Origin: Confluentibacter flavum
Lineage (GTDB): Bacteria > Bacteroidota > Bacteroidia > Flavobacteriales > Flavobacteriaceae
NCBI RefSeq assembly: GCF_002843175.1
Contig: NZ_PJEO01000056.1
Location: forward strand, 62,001-126,000
Reading direction: 5' to 3'
DNA: 64,000 bases
The position numbers and the translations under genes were made by a program. The notes below the pieces were generated by a model that was given only the letters and a program-made list of their open reading frames with translations, did no database searches and was not told the DNA's origin. Of the stretch, positions 1 through 8,479 are shown in pieces; position 1 is the first letter of the stretch, and each line of letters starts with the position of its first letter.

Positions 1-1040
1 ACCAACGATATGGCTTCACCAACGGCACCAGCTCTACCTGTTCTACCAATTCTATGGACGTAATCCTCAGGGATGTTCGGGATTTCAAAATTAATGACAT
101 GTGGCAACAACGGAATATCCAAGCCTCGTGCCGCAATATCGGTAGCAACCAACACACGTACACTTCCTTTTTTAAATCCTTCTAAAGCTTTAGTTCTAGC
201 ACCCTGACTTTTATTGCCGTGTATGGCTGCGGTTGTAATACCAGCCTTCACCAATTTTTCAGCAAGTTTATTGGCACCGTGTTTGGTACGTCCGAACACC
301 AATACTTGTTTCCAGTTCCCTTCAGAGATTAATTTAATAATCAAATCCGTTTTTAAACCTTTAGCAACGCGGTATACTTTTTGGCTAATGGCATCCACCG
401 TCGTGTTTTCTGGAGTCGCCTCCACTTGTACCGGGTGATTTAAAATACCATGTGCTAATTTCTTGATATCTGCCGAAAATGTTGCCGAAAACATTAAGTT
501 CTGGCGTTTTTCTGGCATTAATTTTATAATACGTTCAATATCCCGTAAAAAACCCATGTCGAGCATACGGTCGGCTTCATCCAATACTAAAATCTCCACA
601 CGTTTTAAGGAGATGTGATTCTGATTGATTAAATCCAACAAACGGCCTGGTGTTGCCACCAATACATCAATCCCTTGGCGCATGGTTGCTACTTGAGGTT
701 TTTGGTTGACACCACCAAAAATAACGGCACTGCGTATGTTTACAAATTCACTGTATTCTTTAACGTTGGCGTACACTTGGGCTGCCAACTCGCGGGTTGG
801 CGTGAGTATCAAGGCGCGAATAGGACTGTATTTTTCTTTCGGATTTTCAGATAACAAATGCAAAAGCGGCAAGGTAAACCCAGCTGTTTTTCCAGTACCT
901 GTTTGGGCTGATGCCAAGATATCTTTGCCTTGTAATATATGCGGAATGGCTTTTTGTTGAATAGGACTTGGGGTTGAATATCCCTTTTTGCTAATAGCTT
1001 TTAGCAAGGCTTGAGATAAGCCTAAATTGGTAAATGACAT
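1..1040 (-). CDS. rhlE: DEAD-box ATP-dependent RNA helicase (RhlE-type), C-terminus beyond window
   Basis: About 346 residues are visible from the ATG at 1040; the rest lies beyond position 1. In order: Q motif (YSTPSPIQQ, from residue 21), Walker A AQTGTGKT (45-52), PTRELA (81-86), DEAD (154-157), SAT (185-187), then the second RecA domain with [12 protein letters not shown] and [10 protein letters not shown]. These define an RNA-dependent ATPase that unwinds short RNA duplexes, known from ribosome assembly and cold adaptation. The missing tail is where RhlE, CsrA-like and DbpA types differ, so the RhlE label rests on core-domain resemblance only. A short inverted repeat (gtttg/caaac) sits just upstream of the start, in a leader of about 50 nt. 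Confidence 0.93.
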   Translation of the reverse strand, partial: MSFTNLGLSQALLKAISKKGYSTPSPIQQKAIPHILQGKDILASAQTGTGKTAGFTLPLLHLLSENPKEKYSPIRALILTPTRELAAQVYANVKEYSEFVNIRSAVIFGGVNQKPQVATMRQGIDVLVATPGRLLDLINQNHISLKRVEILVLDEADRMLDMGFLRDIERIIKLMPEKRQNLMFSATFSADIKKLAHGILNHPVQVEATPENTTVDAISQKVYRVAKGLKTDLIIKLISEGNWKQVLVFGRTKHGANKLAEKLVKAGITTAAIHGNKSQGARTKALEGFKKGSVRVLVATDIAARGLDIPLLPHVINFEIPNIPEDYVHRIGRTGRAGAVGEAISL

Positions 1041-1096
1041 AGTTTGTTTTTATGAAGCAAACACTATTTCATTTAGGTTACTCCTTTAATTTTGGG

Positions 1097-1130
1097 CAAA
1101 TGTACAGCTTATTTTAGGATTATGTGCAAA
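1097..1130 (-). promoter_or_regulatory. Bacteroidota-type promoter for the DEAD-box helicase
   Basis: Read on the minus strand, TTTG (1130-1127) is followed after 22 nt by TACATTTG (1104-1097). This matches the Bacteroidota consensus TTTG (-33) and TAnnTTTG (-7). It lies about 57 nt upstream of the helicase start. Inference from consensus only. Confidence 0.45.
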
Positions 1131-1335
1131 TAGTTGATTTTGTAAACATATCAAGCTTATGGGTTGCAAACAATGTTGGTAAAAAAGCAAGACATTGTTT
1201 TGATAGATTGTAAGAAAAGGTTATGTTTGGTTTAAATTGCAAAAAGCATAAAATGACTAAAAATCTAAGCGGAACAAAAAATGCTAAAAGTTGGGCATAT
1301 CCTGCCAAATTGGTGGTATAACCTGATAAAAGTTC

Positions 1336-1355
1336 CGCATATAAACAAGTTGTGT
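1336..1355. repeat. Right arm of an attC-like repeat
   Basis: cgcatata, five spacer bases, then gttgtgt. The same two blocks with a six-base spacer occur at 2492-2512, so the DUF3500 gene is bracketed by matching right arms. A 7-bp inverted repeat (gcggaac 1269-1275 / gttccgc 1332-1338) ends here, but no matching acacaac left arm is visible upstream. The remaining intergenic sequence 1131-1335 shows nothing else recognisable. Confidence 0.5.
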
Positions 1356-1375
1356 ACAATTAAAAAAGGAAAACA

Positions 1376-2440
1376 ATGAAAAAATATAAATTAATTATTC
1401 TATTTCTCTTTATGGGAAATTACTTGTTTGGTCAAACATCAAAAAGTATTGGTGAAGCAACCAGTCAATTTATATCTACCCTTAGTCAAGAAGAAATAGA
1501 ATTGGTGAGCTTCGATTTTGAAGATTCTTTGAGAACGAAATGGACAAATCTTCCGATTGGGTTGCAAAAAAGACACGGAATAAGATATGGTCATCTATCC
1601 GAGAATAGTAAGATTGCTTTCCATCATTTATTGACCACTCTATTTAGTTCTCAAGGATACTTGAAGACAACCAGTATTATGGTACTTGACGATGTGCTAA
1701 ACGAAGTCTATAAGGAGGCTTACGAGAGAAAATTGATTCCCGATGAAGTTTACCAAGAAATACGAGCACTGAATTGGGATTATGGAAATTACTTCATTGC
1801 GATTTGGGGTGAGCCAAATTTACAAGACCCTTGGGGACTAAAATTTGAAGGACATCACATTTCAATAAATCTATCGATTGTTGGCGGTGAAGTTTCCCTT
1901 ACACCTCTATTCTTAGGAACTGACCCGGCAGAGGTCACCATATCTAAGTATTCCGGGTTAAGAGTGCTAAGCAAAGAAGAAGATTATGGCCTGTTATTCA
2001 TAAATTCATTAAATGAAGAACAAAAACAAATTGCCACTTTGAGTCAAGAAGTTCCAGGGGATATTATTACTAATCCATCAAATAATCAAAGAATTACTGA
2101 GTACCAAGGAATAAAAGCGAGTAAACTAACCACAGAGCAGAAAGATATATTGATGATGCTTATTAAAGAGTATATCAACAACCTCGAGCATGCAAAATCA
2201 CATAAATATTTGAGTAAAATTGAAGAATCAGGAATTGATGAAATTTACTTTGCTTGGATAGGAAGTTATAAAATACGAGAACCAAATTATTACATAATCA
2301 ACGGTCCTGATTTTATAATAGAATATGATAACGTAGGATTTAATAATGACGGTAATCACATTCATTCTATCTGGAGAGAAAAGGGCAATGATTTTGGAGA
2401 AGATATTTTAAAAGCTCACTATTTACAGCATAAACACTAA
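1376..2440 (+). CDS. Secreted DUF3500-family protein
   Basis: 354 residues. It begins with a Sec signal peptide (basic MKKYK, hydrophobic core, likely cleavage after NYLFGQ). The body shows DUF3500 hallmarks: a tryptophan/proline segment followed by RHGIRYGHLS, a 'GYLKTTSIMVLDDVL' stretch near residue 100, and DPWGLKFEGHHISINLSIVGG near residue 150, the family's glycine/histidine-rich core. DUF3500 has no established function; members are often secreted. The C-terminal third has HAKS, AWIGS and HIHSIWRE motifs also typical of the family. It stands alone between attC-like repeats, which suggests an acquired, cassette-like gene. Confidence 0.8.
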   Translation: MKKYKLIILFLFMGNYLFGQTSKSIGEATSQFISTLSQEEIELVSFDFEDSLRTKWTNLPIGLQKRHGIRYGHLSENSKIAFHHLLTTLFSSQGYLKTTSIMVLDDVLNEVYKEAYERKLIPDEVYQEIRALNWDYGNYFIAIWGEPNLQDPWGLKFEGHHISINLSIVGGEVSLTPLFLGTDPAEVTISKYSGLRVLSKEEDYGLLFINSLNEEQKQIATLSQEVPGDIITNPSNNQRITEYQGIKASKLTTEQKDILMMLIKEYINNLEHAKSHKYLSKIEESGIDEIYFAWIGSYKIREPNYYIINGPDFIIEYDNVGFNNDGNHIHSIWREKGNDFGEDILKAHYLQHKH

Positions 2441-2446
2441 AACTGT

Positions 2447-2512
2447 ACACAACAATGTATATGCGATAATGCTCCCTAAACGGTCGCTCTCCGCATATAC
2501 TAACCGTTGTGT
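2447..2512. repeat. attC-like imperfect inverted repeat between two small genes
   Basis: Left arm acacaac (2447-2453), 4-nt spacer, tatatgcg (2458-2465); then a 26-nt central segment; right arm cgcatata (2492-2499), 6-nt spacer, gttgtgt (2506-2512). Both arm pairs are exactly complementary, with unequal bulges between them. That R''-L''/L'-R' layout is the architecture of integron attC sites, although gttgtgt differs from GTTRRRY at one position. It separates the DUF3500 gene from the following lipoprotein gene. Confidence 0.55.
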
Positions 2513-2531
2513 GTCATTTGAACTAAAACTT

Positions 2532-2990
2532 ATGAAAGGAATTTTGACTTTACTTTTTTTAATTAATCTGACTATTTCCTGTGCTCAGAATGAACAAGTA
2601 AATATAGTTGGAGAATGGAAAATTATTTCCGTAAACAGTGGAGACTTTTATCTGAATACTAAAAAGGACTCTATTTCATTTTCAAAGCACTTTAAAGAAG
2701 TGTTTACTGATTCGCTGGAATTAGATAATGTTATAAAAGTTACGAAAATGACTTATAACAATAACATAATGGAGTTCAATGACAACGGAATTTTTACTCA
2801 AAAAATTGATTCCGAATTGAGAATAAATGGGACTTACGAAGTAGACCCATCGATTGGAAAAATAAATGTGTTATTAAAAGAAAATGTGAATTGGGAAATG
2901 GACTATGTATTAGTCGATGAACAATTGCATCTGACTACAACACTTTATGGGAAAAAATCTGAATTCGTCCTTGAAAAAGTTAAAAAATAA
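2532..2990 (+). CDS. Lipocalin-like lipoprotein, function unknown
   Basis: 152 residues from the ATG at 2532. The start is MKGILTLLFLINLTISCAQ: a lipoprotein signal whose lipobox ends in Cys-17. An upstream in-frame ATG at 2469 exists, but that extension would run through the attC-like repeat, so it is rejected. The body has NIVGEWKIISV near the N-terminus, then alternating short strands ending in a YVLVDEQLHLTT segment, as in small lipocalin-like proteins that record an 'added weight' beta-barrel. No catalytic motif is visible. Repeats lie on both sides (2447-2512 and 3000 onward), so it may be a mobile cassette. Confidence 0.6.
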   Translation: MKGILTLLFLINLTISCAQNEQVNIVGEWKIISVNSGDFYLNTKKDSISFSKHFKEVFTDSLELDNVIKVTKMTYNNNIMEFNDNGIFTQKIDSELRINGTYEVDPSIGKINVLLKENVNWEMDYVLVDEQLHLTTTLYGKKSEFVLEKVKK

Positions 2991-2999
2991 AAAAACGCC

Positions 3000-3235
3000 A
3001 CACAACACCGCGTATAAAAAACTGCTAGTTTTAGCTAACACAAAGTTGGTTGCTCGTTTGCTAGCTTCTGATTTTGTTTGCACCCGTTCTCCCCCGCTAG
3101 CGCTCGTTTGCAACGAGTGCCGTCCTAGAGAATAAGTTACAAAAAATAGATTATAACTGAATGAAAAAATAGCAGATGGCAACACCAAGTTTAAAAAACT
3201 GCTAGTTTTAGGTTTGTAACTTGTTTGCTAGCTTC
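3000..3235. repeat. Gene-free repeat cluster with two related copies
   Basis: Copy 1 spans 3003-3068 and copy 2 spans 3180-3235. Both start caacacc, continue with taaaaaactgctagtttta and end gctagcttc. Copy 1 is preceded by acacaac (3000-3006) plus accg, which resembles the left arm of the 2447-2512 element. Between them is a perfect small hairpin, ctcgtt-tgc-aacgag (3103-3117). Short open frames across this stretch follow the repeat and are not believed. The whole gap 2991-3291 contains no other gene. Confidence 0.6.
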
Positions 3236-3291
3236 ATAAATAAATAACCTAATCCATAGTTCATAACCCATTTTTTATCACTTTTGTAATC

Positions 3292-4071
3292 ATGCAAAAA
3301 ATAGATATTAGAACCGTAGATGTTATTCAATATTTGCAACCTTTACGAGAGGGTGGCTCGCTGCCTGCTATTGTTAAAGCAGACGATGGGTTTTTGTATG
3401 TGCTAAAATTTAGAGGTGCTGGACAAGGTAAAATGGCATTGATTGCAGAATTTATGGGTGGCGAACTGGCAAGGGCCATTGGCTTAAAAGTGCCTGAATT
3501 GGTATTTATGAATCTGGATGAATCGTTTAGCAAGACACAACCCGATGAAGAAATTCAAGACTTGCTTAAATTTAGTGTCGGTTTAAATCTGGGCTTGCAT
3601 TTTTTATCCAGTGCCATCACCTTCGATCCTTTAGTGACTACTGTTGATGGTTTAACGGCTTCAAAAATAGTGCTATTGGATAGCCTTATCAGCAATATTG
3701 ACCGTACTGATAAAAATACCAATTTATTGTATTGGAACAAGGAATTATGGGTGATTGACAATGGGGCTAGTTTTTATTTTCATCATAATTGGCCAAATTG
3801 GACAGAACACCTCACTAGAACCTTCCCGCTTATTAAAGACCATGTGCTTTTAAAAAAAGCGGATCAATTAACCGAGGCAGCCGTTGAGATTAAACGGTTG
3901 TTGACTGAGGACATTATTAGGGATATCGTGTCATCCATTCCAGAAGATTGGTTGCAAAGCGAATCGGAAACCATGAGTCCTGCCGACATGAAAGCTGCCT
4001 ATATGGAATATATGACGACCAAACTTTCAAACATTGATTTACTTGTTAAAGAAGCCGCCGATGCCAGATAA
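3292..4071 (+). CDS. HipA-like kinase-fold protein (HipA_2 family)
   Basis: 259 residues. The N-terminal half carries a nucleotide-binding-like strand pair (GFLYVLKFRG, near residues 42-51) and an ELARAIGLKVPEL helix. The catalytic-loop equivalent is SNIDRTDKNTNLL (near residue 140) and the metal loop is VIDNGASF (near residue 155), matching the HipA/PI4K-type D...N and DNG pattern. It is about 60% of the length of true HipA toxins and has no HipB-like neighbour. Its last 11 bases overlap the DUF3037 gene, a pairing seen for this family. The kinase activity and substrate are inference. Confidence 0.75.
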   Translation: MQKIDIRTVDVIQYLQPLREGGSLPAIVKADDGFLYVLKFRGAGQGKMALIAEFMGGELARAIGLKVPELVFMNLDESFSKTQPDEEIQDLLKFSVGLNLGLHFLSSAITFDPLVTTVDGLTASKIVLLDSLISNIDRTDKNTNLLYWNKELWVIDNGASFYFHHNWPNWTEHLTRTFPLIKDHVLLKKADQLTEAAVEIKRLLTEDIIRDIVSSIPEDWLQSESETMSPADMKAAYMEYMTTKLSNIDLLVKEAADAR

Positions 4072-4444
4072 ATTCACATTTAAATATGCCATTATTAGAA
4101 TGGTTCCTAAAGTGGAACGCGAGGAGTTCTTTAATGTGGGTGTGATTCTTTTTTGCAAAAGGAAAAAGTTTTTAGACCTCAAGTACCACATTAGTGAGGC
4201 TAAATTAAAAGCGTTTTCTTCTGAAATAGAATTGGAAGTCTTAAATGAGTATTTGAACGCTTGGAAACTCATTTGTAAAGGAGATGCGTCTGGTGGCAAA
4301 ATAGGTCAGTTAGAATTATCCGAACGGTTTGGATGGCTCACATCTTGTAGAAGTACCATCATTCAAAGTTCTAAAACCTACTCGGGGTTGGATAGCGACC
4401 CCCAGAAAGCGCTAAATGATATATTTAATAGGCATGTTTTATAG
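4061..4444 (+). CDS. DUF3037 protein, partner of the HipA-like gene
   Basis: 127 residues from the ATG at 4061 (MPDKFTFKYAIIRMVP). This is preferred to an in-frame TTG at 4034 because family members begin just before the conserved YAI.R.VP...REEF.NVGVILF block, clearly present at residues 8-30. The rest is mostly helical and no catalytic residues stand out. It overlaps the HipA-like gene by 11 bp and so is probably translationally coupled. DUF3037 has no assigned function; its repeated adjacency to HipA_2 proteins suggests a two-component module, possibly substrate and kinase or effector and regulator. Confidence 0.75.
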   Translation: MPDKFTFKYAIIRMVPKVEREEFFNVGVILFCKRKKFLDLKYHISEAKLKAFSSEIELEVLNEYLNAWKLICKGDASGGKIGQLELSERFGWLTSCRSTIIQSSKTYSGLDSDPQKALNDIFNRHVL

Positions 4445-4570
4445 CATCTTGCGCTATTCTTTAGAAAGGCTTATGCTGGTAATTTTAATTATCTTGGATC
4501 TTAAACTACGTATTGCCTAATTAAGGACGGGTATGAGAAAAATCATTACAGTAATCAATAATGACTCAAC

Positions 4571-5176
4571 ATGGATGCATTTAATTCGGCAAACTCCCAT
4601 AACGAACGGATAGTAATCCGCAACGGGGAAATTCTACATATCAGAAACTTTTTTGACAAGGAACTAAGCGACCATTATCTAAACGTTCTTTTGGAATCCA
4701 TTGATTGGAAACAGGAGAAAATGAACATGTACGGCAAGGAATTACTCTTCCCGAGATTATCAGCTTGGTATGGTGATAGTGACAAACCCTACGCCTTCTC
4801 TGGAATCACACTGCAACCTATTGAATGGAGCACGGACTTACTTGAGATAAAAAGACAAGTGGAATCGAAAGTGAATGTTACATTTAACAGCGTTTTGTTA
4901 AACCGCTATCGACATGGAAATGATTCCATTTCTTGGCACTCAGATTCAGAAAAAGAATTAGGAAAAAATCCAGTGATTGCATCCGTAAATTTTGGTGCCA
5001 CAAGAATTTTTCAACTAAGACACATCCAAACAAAGGAAAAAATAGCCATAGAATTATCACACGGTAGCCTTTTGATTATGCTTGGTGAGTTACAACACTT
5101 TTGGCAACACCAAATTCCTAAAACAAAAAAAGTTGTGGGTGAAAGAATCAACTTAACTTTTAGAGTTATTAAATAA
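4571..5176 (+). CDS. AlkB-like 2-oxoglutarate/Fe(II) dioxygenase (ALKBH2/3 type)
   Basis: 201 residues, the usual length for stand-alone AlkB-like enzymes. The iron triad is intact: H123 and D125 in WHSDSE, and H180 in FWQHQIPK. The 2-oxoglutarate arginines are in GERINLTFR (R192, R198). The NRYRHGNDSISWHSD block and the PRLSAWYGD nucleotide-recognition segment near residue 61 match the ALKBH2/3 branch, which removes 1-methyladenine and 3-methylcytosine oxidatively. It is probably a cytosolic DNA repair enzyme. It is monocistronic, with 125 bp before it and nearly 250 bp after it. Confidence 0.9.
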   Translation: MDAFNSANSHNERIVIRNGEILHIRNFFDKELSDHYLNVLLESIDWKQEKMNMYGKELLFPRLSAWYGDSDKPYAFSGITLQPIEWSTDLLEIKRQVESKVNVTFNSVLLNRYRHGNDSISWHSDSEKELGKNPVIASVNFGATRIFQLRHIQTKEKIAIELSHGSLLIMLGELQHFWQHQIPKTKKVVGERINLTFRVIK

Positions 5177-5424
5177 TTCCCTGCCCTAAATTCTCGAATA
5201 AACTAGTGTTATCTCTTTGGCAACATATAAGAATAGGCTGAAATATATAACTCTAATTTCTGAGAAAATAGGCGATTAACCCAAGAAATAATAGAAATAA
5301 AATTGGTTTTGTTTTTCATAAAAACCATTAACTCCAAGTTTCACGATAAACTGACAATCACAATCTTAACACAAAAATCGATATTTTCGGTTCTTAGGGG
5401 TTACCTTTAATAAAAAATAAAAAT

Positions 5425-5802
5425 ATGTCACACAATAATAAAAAGTTGTTTGGTGTTTGGATGGACACCCGAAATGCAACAATCGTAGGAAAAAAAGATA
5501 TAGACACTGAGGAATTCATCATTCTTGGACACGTGGAAAATGCCGGACCAGATAATCATTCTAATGAGAAAACTTCAAACAATCAAGAAATTAGTTTAAC
5601 GCAAAAATTCTTCAAAGATATTGCCAGCATCATGCCCAATATTGATGAAATCCATATCACTGGAACGGGGCAAATCCAAGAACAGTTTATGAAATTTCTA
5701 GCCGAAACCCCGCAATACAAAAATGCAGTTTCAAGTGAAAGCACTTCTAATAAAATGAGCGACGAAAATCTTGCCTCTTTCATTATGGAACACTTCAATT
5801 AG
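5425..5802 (+). CDS. Conserved Bacteroidota cytosolic protein, unknown function
   Basis: 125 residues, no signal or membrane segment. It opens KLFGVWMDTRNATIVG, a strand-turn-strand like that of archaeal/bacterial release-factor-1-like (baeRF) domains. A central GHVENAGPDNHSNEK follows, then an IDEIHITGTGQIQEQFMKFLAETPQ block near residue 75 and a C-terminal MSDENLASFIMEHF. This order recurs in flavobacterial proteins annotated as hypothetical or translational machinery proteins. A role in ribosome rescue or stress is only suggested by the fold resemblance. It is monocistronic with its own terminator at 5829-5856. Confidence 0.65.
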   Translation: MSHNNKKLFGVWMDTRNATIVGKKDIDTEEFIILGHVENAGPDNHSNEKTSNNQEISLTQKFFKDIASIMPNIDEIHITGTGQIQEQFMKFLAETPQYKNAVSSESTSNKMSDENLASFIMEHFN

Positions 5803-5828
5803 AAATCACACTTTCAATTTTATTGAGA

Positions 5829-5856
5829 CCTTAAACAATTGTTTAAGGTTTTTTTT
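5829..5856 (+). terminator. Rho-independent terminator
   Basis: A perfect 20-bp palindrome (ccttaaacaa/ttgtttaagg) is followed directly by eight T residues, 27 nt after the stop of the preceding gene. Confidence 0.85.
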
Positions 5857-6184
5857 ATGAAAACGCAACGACTGTCATTCGAAATCGCTGTTTTATGCGC
5901 TCACAAAACACCTAGCTTCCCATACACAACGATATTACTTTTCTGGATTTAACCTCAACCGAATTCACCTCAAAACGGCATTTCACAAAAAAAAAAATTC
6001 ATTTTCCATGTTTAAGATGTGTGAAAGATATAACTCTTTCTAAGATTTCTGTAGCACTTATTTTTCAATTTGCTCTGAACTTTACAAATCTAACAATCAA
6101 ACAGCTACAGTCTAAACAAAGTCGTGCTAGTTTGGATAATAAATGTAACGAGATCGTTTAAAGTTGTTTTAAAATAGAAAATAG
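5857..6184. other. Intergenic region without recognised content
   Basis: About 330 bp of AT-rich sequence after the terminator, including an A-run near 5990-5997. No ORF with family features, no strong hairpin and no clear TAnnTTTG promoter was seen. Confidence 0.5.
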
Positions 6185-6640
6185 ATGATTCAAATAGGTA
6201 AAACTTTAATTTCAGCCATAGTTGGAACTACGGCTATGACTTTATTCAGTTATCTGGTATCTGAATCGAAAAACAAAAACTTTCGAGAACCACAAATAAT
6301 GGGACAGCTCGTGGAACGATTGCCAACTAGTGATTCAAAAGAATCTGCGCATATGGCAGGATGGGGCATGCATTACGCTACAGGAATTTTGTTCATGCTT
6401 ATTTATATTAAATTATTGGAGAAAACTGGAGCAAAACCAACTTTGACTTCCGGGGCGCTCTTGGGCGTTACCAGTGGACTTGCAGGAATCCTGGGATGGA
6501 AGGGCATGTTTGAAGGGCATCCCAATCCACCGGCAAAAAATCTAAAAGCATTTTTTGGTCATCTCATGCTCGCCCATGTTGTATTTGGTGTTTTCAGTGT
6601 CCTCACTCATAAATCCATAGATGGTAATAAAAATTCTTAA
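6185..6640 (+). CDS. Small integral membrane protein, function unknown
   Basis: 151 residues with about four hydrophobic helices: near 5-25, 59-78, 86-105 and 125-145. A cytosolic loop between the first two carries FREPQIMGQLVERLP. The short glycine-rich fourth segments resemble DUF1440-like inner-membrane proteins, but I cannot assign a family. It sits 117 bp upstream of the antiporter gene in the same direction, so the two may be co-expressed. No catalytic motif is visible. Confidence 0.6.
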   Translation: MIQIGKTLISAIVGTTAMTLFSYLVSESKNKNFREPQIMGQLVERLPTSDSKESAHMAGWGMHYATGILFMLIYIKLLEKTGAKPTLTSGALLGVTSGLAGILGWKGMFEGHPNPPAKNLKAFFGHLMLAHVVFGVFSVLTHKSIDGNKNS

Positions 6641-6757
6641 AAGCGATGATTACTGCTCCTTACATTCAGCACCATTTTCATTCAGGACTAAGCGGTTTCC
6701 AATTGCCATTACCTAAATATTTATCTGTGCCAACTGTCAAACTTTATATACATAGTA

Positions 6758-7987
6758 ATGACAGAGCTACTTAGTCTTGATTATTATAACTACTACCTAT
6801 TAGCTGCCGGTATCATTACGCTGATAGCCGCCCTGATTCCAAATGTTTTGCGCAAAAAATGGCTAACACCGCCTATTCTTTATCTTTTAATAGGCATCAT
6901 TATTGCTTTTGCCGGCAGGGAATATACCGACTTTGACGTTATGTTGCACGCAAGCGCCATAAGGCGTGTATCTGAATTTGTGGTAATTATTGCGTTGACA
7001 AATGCAGGTTTAAAGATTAAAGAGCCGTTTTCATGGCAGACTTGGAAATACTCCTTCAGATTATTGCTGATTACCATGCCCATTACTATCGTTGGCGCCA
7101 CATTTGTAGGGTGGTGGTTAGTCGGCCTTGCTCCAGCTACAGCAGTGCTATTTGGTGTGCTTATTTCTCCGACTGATCCTGTACTTGCATCCGACCTGCA
7201 AACGAGCCGCCCGAGCAAAAGAGACTCATCAAAAATTCGCCTGGGCCTGACCTCCGAAGCGGGATTAAATGATGGATTGGCGTTCCCATTTACCTACTTT
7301 GCCATATTCCTTGCGGCCAAAGGACTTGATTACAGCCAATGGATTGGAGAATGGTTTCTTATCGAAGTCCTATATAAGATTGTTGTTGGTTGCGTCATAG
7401 GGTTTCTTGCAGGATGGGTTTTGTATAAACTGATATTTAAGATTACTTCTAAAAACCATCACTCCAAAATAAGCCGTGGAATTCTGTCTTTAGCGCTAAC
7501 ATTGTTACCTTACGGGCTTACGGAACTATTGGGCGGTTACGGATTCATTGCGGTTTTTATTGCGGCTTGTGTCTTTGGCAACAACGTAGAGAAAGCAAAA
7601 CATATGGACAGTCTCCACGATTTTACCGAGGAAATTGAACGCATTTTTGTTACCTTCCTTTTTATCATGGTGGGCGTATATGTTAGCGCCACGATTTATG
7701 AGCTGTTGGATGTCATGACCATCGCTACAGCATTGATTGTACTGTTTATAATCAGGCCACTTGGTGGATGGATCGCATTGTACCGAACTGACTTATCATC
7801 ATTTGAAAAATTTGCATTATCCTTTTACGGAATCCGCGGTGTTGGTTCTATATTTTATTTGATGTATGCCTTAGGGGAAGCTACCTTTCCAAATTCATAC
7901 GAACTGATACACGTCACTACGGTAGTCATTGTACTTTCGGTGCTTATCCATGGTATTTCGGTAGCTATACTGAAAAAGTTCAACTGA
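6758..7987 (+). CDS. CPA1-family Na+(K+)/H+ antiporter, NhaP-like
   Basis: 409 residues, almost entirely hydrophobic, with about 12 predicted transmembrane helices and no cytosolic regulatory domain. Family signatures: the discontinuous-helix region GVLISPTDPVLASD (about residues 132-145) supplies the conserved TDP, and SEAGLNDGLAFPF (about 166-178) supplies the ND pair of electroneutral CPA1 exchangers. The late segment FYGIRGVGSIFYLMYAL is also typical. Expected role: exporting Na+ or K+ for H+ at the inner membrane, relevant to pH and salt homeostasis. This may connect with the Na+-exporting decarboxylase encoded near 46.5-50.3 kb, but they are not linked transcriptionally. Confidence 0.88.
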   Translation: MTELLSLDYYNYYLLAAGIITLIAALIPNVLRKKWLTPPILYLLIGIIIAFAGREYTDFDVMLHASAIRRVSEFVVIIALTNAGLKIKEPFSWQTWKYSFRLLLITMPITIVGATFVGWWLVGLAPATAVLFGVLISPTDPVLASDLQTSRPSKRDSSKIRLGLTSEAGLNDGLAFPFTYFAIFLAAKGLDYSQWIGEWFLIEVLYKIVVGCVIGFLAGWVLYKLIFKITSKNHHSKISRGILSLALTLLPYGLTELLGGYGFIAVFIAACVFGNNVEKAKHMDSLHDFTEEIERIFVTFLFIMVGVYVSATIYELLDVMTIATALIVLFIIRPLGGWIALYRTDLSSFEKFALSFYGIRGVGSIFYLMYALGEATFPNSYELIHVTTVVIVLSVLIHGISVAILKKFN

Positions 7988-8161
7988 GTTTGGCAATGGT
8001 GTTACGAACATACGCCCGTAACTATAACCCCAAAGCGCGAGCATCTTACTTGTGGTCTTTAGGAATCGAAAAGCTTTGTAAGTAGGCCACGAGCACACAG
8101 TTTTGAAAGAAAAAATCACTTACAATTCTTCGAGAACTCAGCCATCAAACATAAACTTTTG

Positions 8162-8169
8162 TATATTTG
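8162..8169 (+). promoter_or_regulatory. Candidate -7 box TATATTTG
   Basis: An exact match to the Bacteroidota -7 consensus TAnnTTTG, ending 13 nt before the MNT start codon. No good -33 TTTG is visible at the right spacing, so this is weak. Confidence 0.35.
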
Positions 8170-8182
8170 AGAAAGCTTAAAA

Positions 8183-8479
8183 ATGACAACTAAGGAAATC
8201 ATATTAAAAACACTTAAATCCAATAAACCAAAGCTTACCAAACTTGGTATTCGAAATGTTGGTTCATTTGGCTCATATATTCGCAATGAGCAATCAAGTG
8301 AAAGTGATATTGATTTATTGATTGATTTTGACCCTGAAAAGGAGAACTTCGATAATTTTATGGCGGTTTATGACTTGTTCGAAAGTATTTTCAAAAATGA
8401 AAAGATTGAGGTTGTAACAAAAAATGGGTTAAGTCCATATATTGGTCCTAAAATCTTAAATGAAGTTGAATATGTCTAA
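8183..8479 (+). CDS. MNT-type minimal nucleotidyltransferase (antitoxin-like)
   Basis: 98 residues, the usual size for minimal nucleotidyltransferases. The active-site pattern is complete: GSFGSY (27-32), then SDIDLLIDF (41-49) with D42 and D44 as metal ligands. In characterised MntA/HEPN systems this protein AMPylates the HEPN RNase toxin encoded next to it. The partner here (8472-8582) overlaps by 8 bp in the usual -antitoxin then toxin- arrangement but is a deleted remnant, so this gene appears to be an orphaned antitoxin. Its frame is intact, so it may still be made or be a recent relic. Confidence 0.85.
   Translation: MTTKEIILKTLKSNKPKLTKLGIRNVGSFGSYIRNEQSSESDIDLLIDFDPEKENFDNFMAVYDLFESIFKNEKIEVVTKNGLSPYIGPKILNEVEYV

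Noticed and set aside
1120-1359. 79-codon open frame on the minus strand
   Set aside because: It is in an intergenic region with repeats, has no family-like sequence and lacks codon structure of neighbours.
2469-2531. N-terminal extension of the lipoprotein gene
   Set aside because: It would run through the attC-like repeat and hide the clear lipoprotein signal starting at 2532.
2947-3135. Open frame over the repeat cluster
   Set aside because: It overlaps the true gene end and the repeats, with no recognisable protein.
4034-4060. TTG start for the DUF3037 gene
   Set aside because: ATG 4061 directly precedes the conserved domain and gives a normal short overlap.
3292-4071. Classical HipAB toxin-antitoxin
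   Set aside because: The protein is too short for HipA and no HipB-type DNA-binding gene is adjacent.
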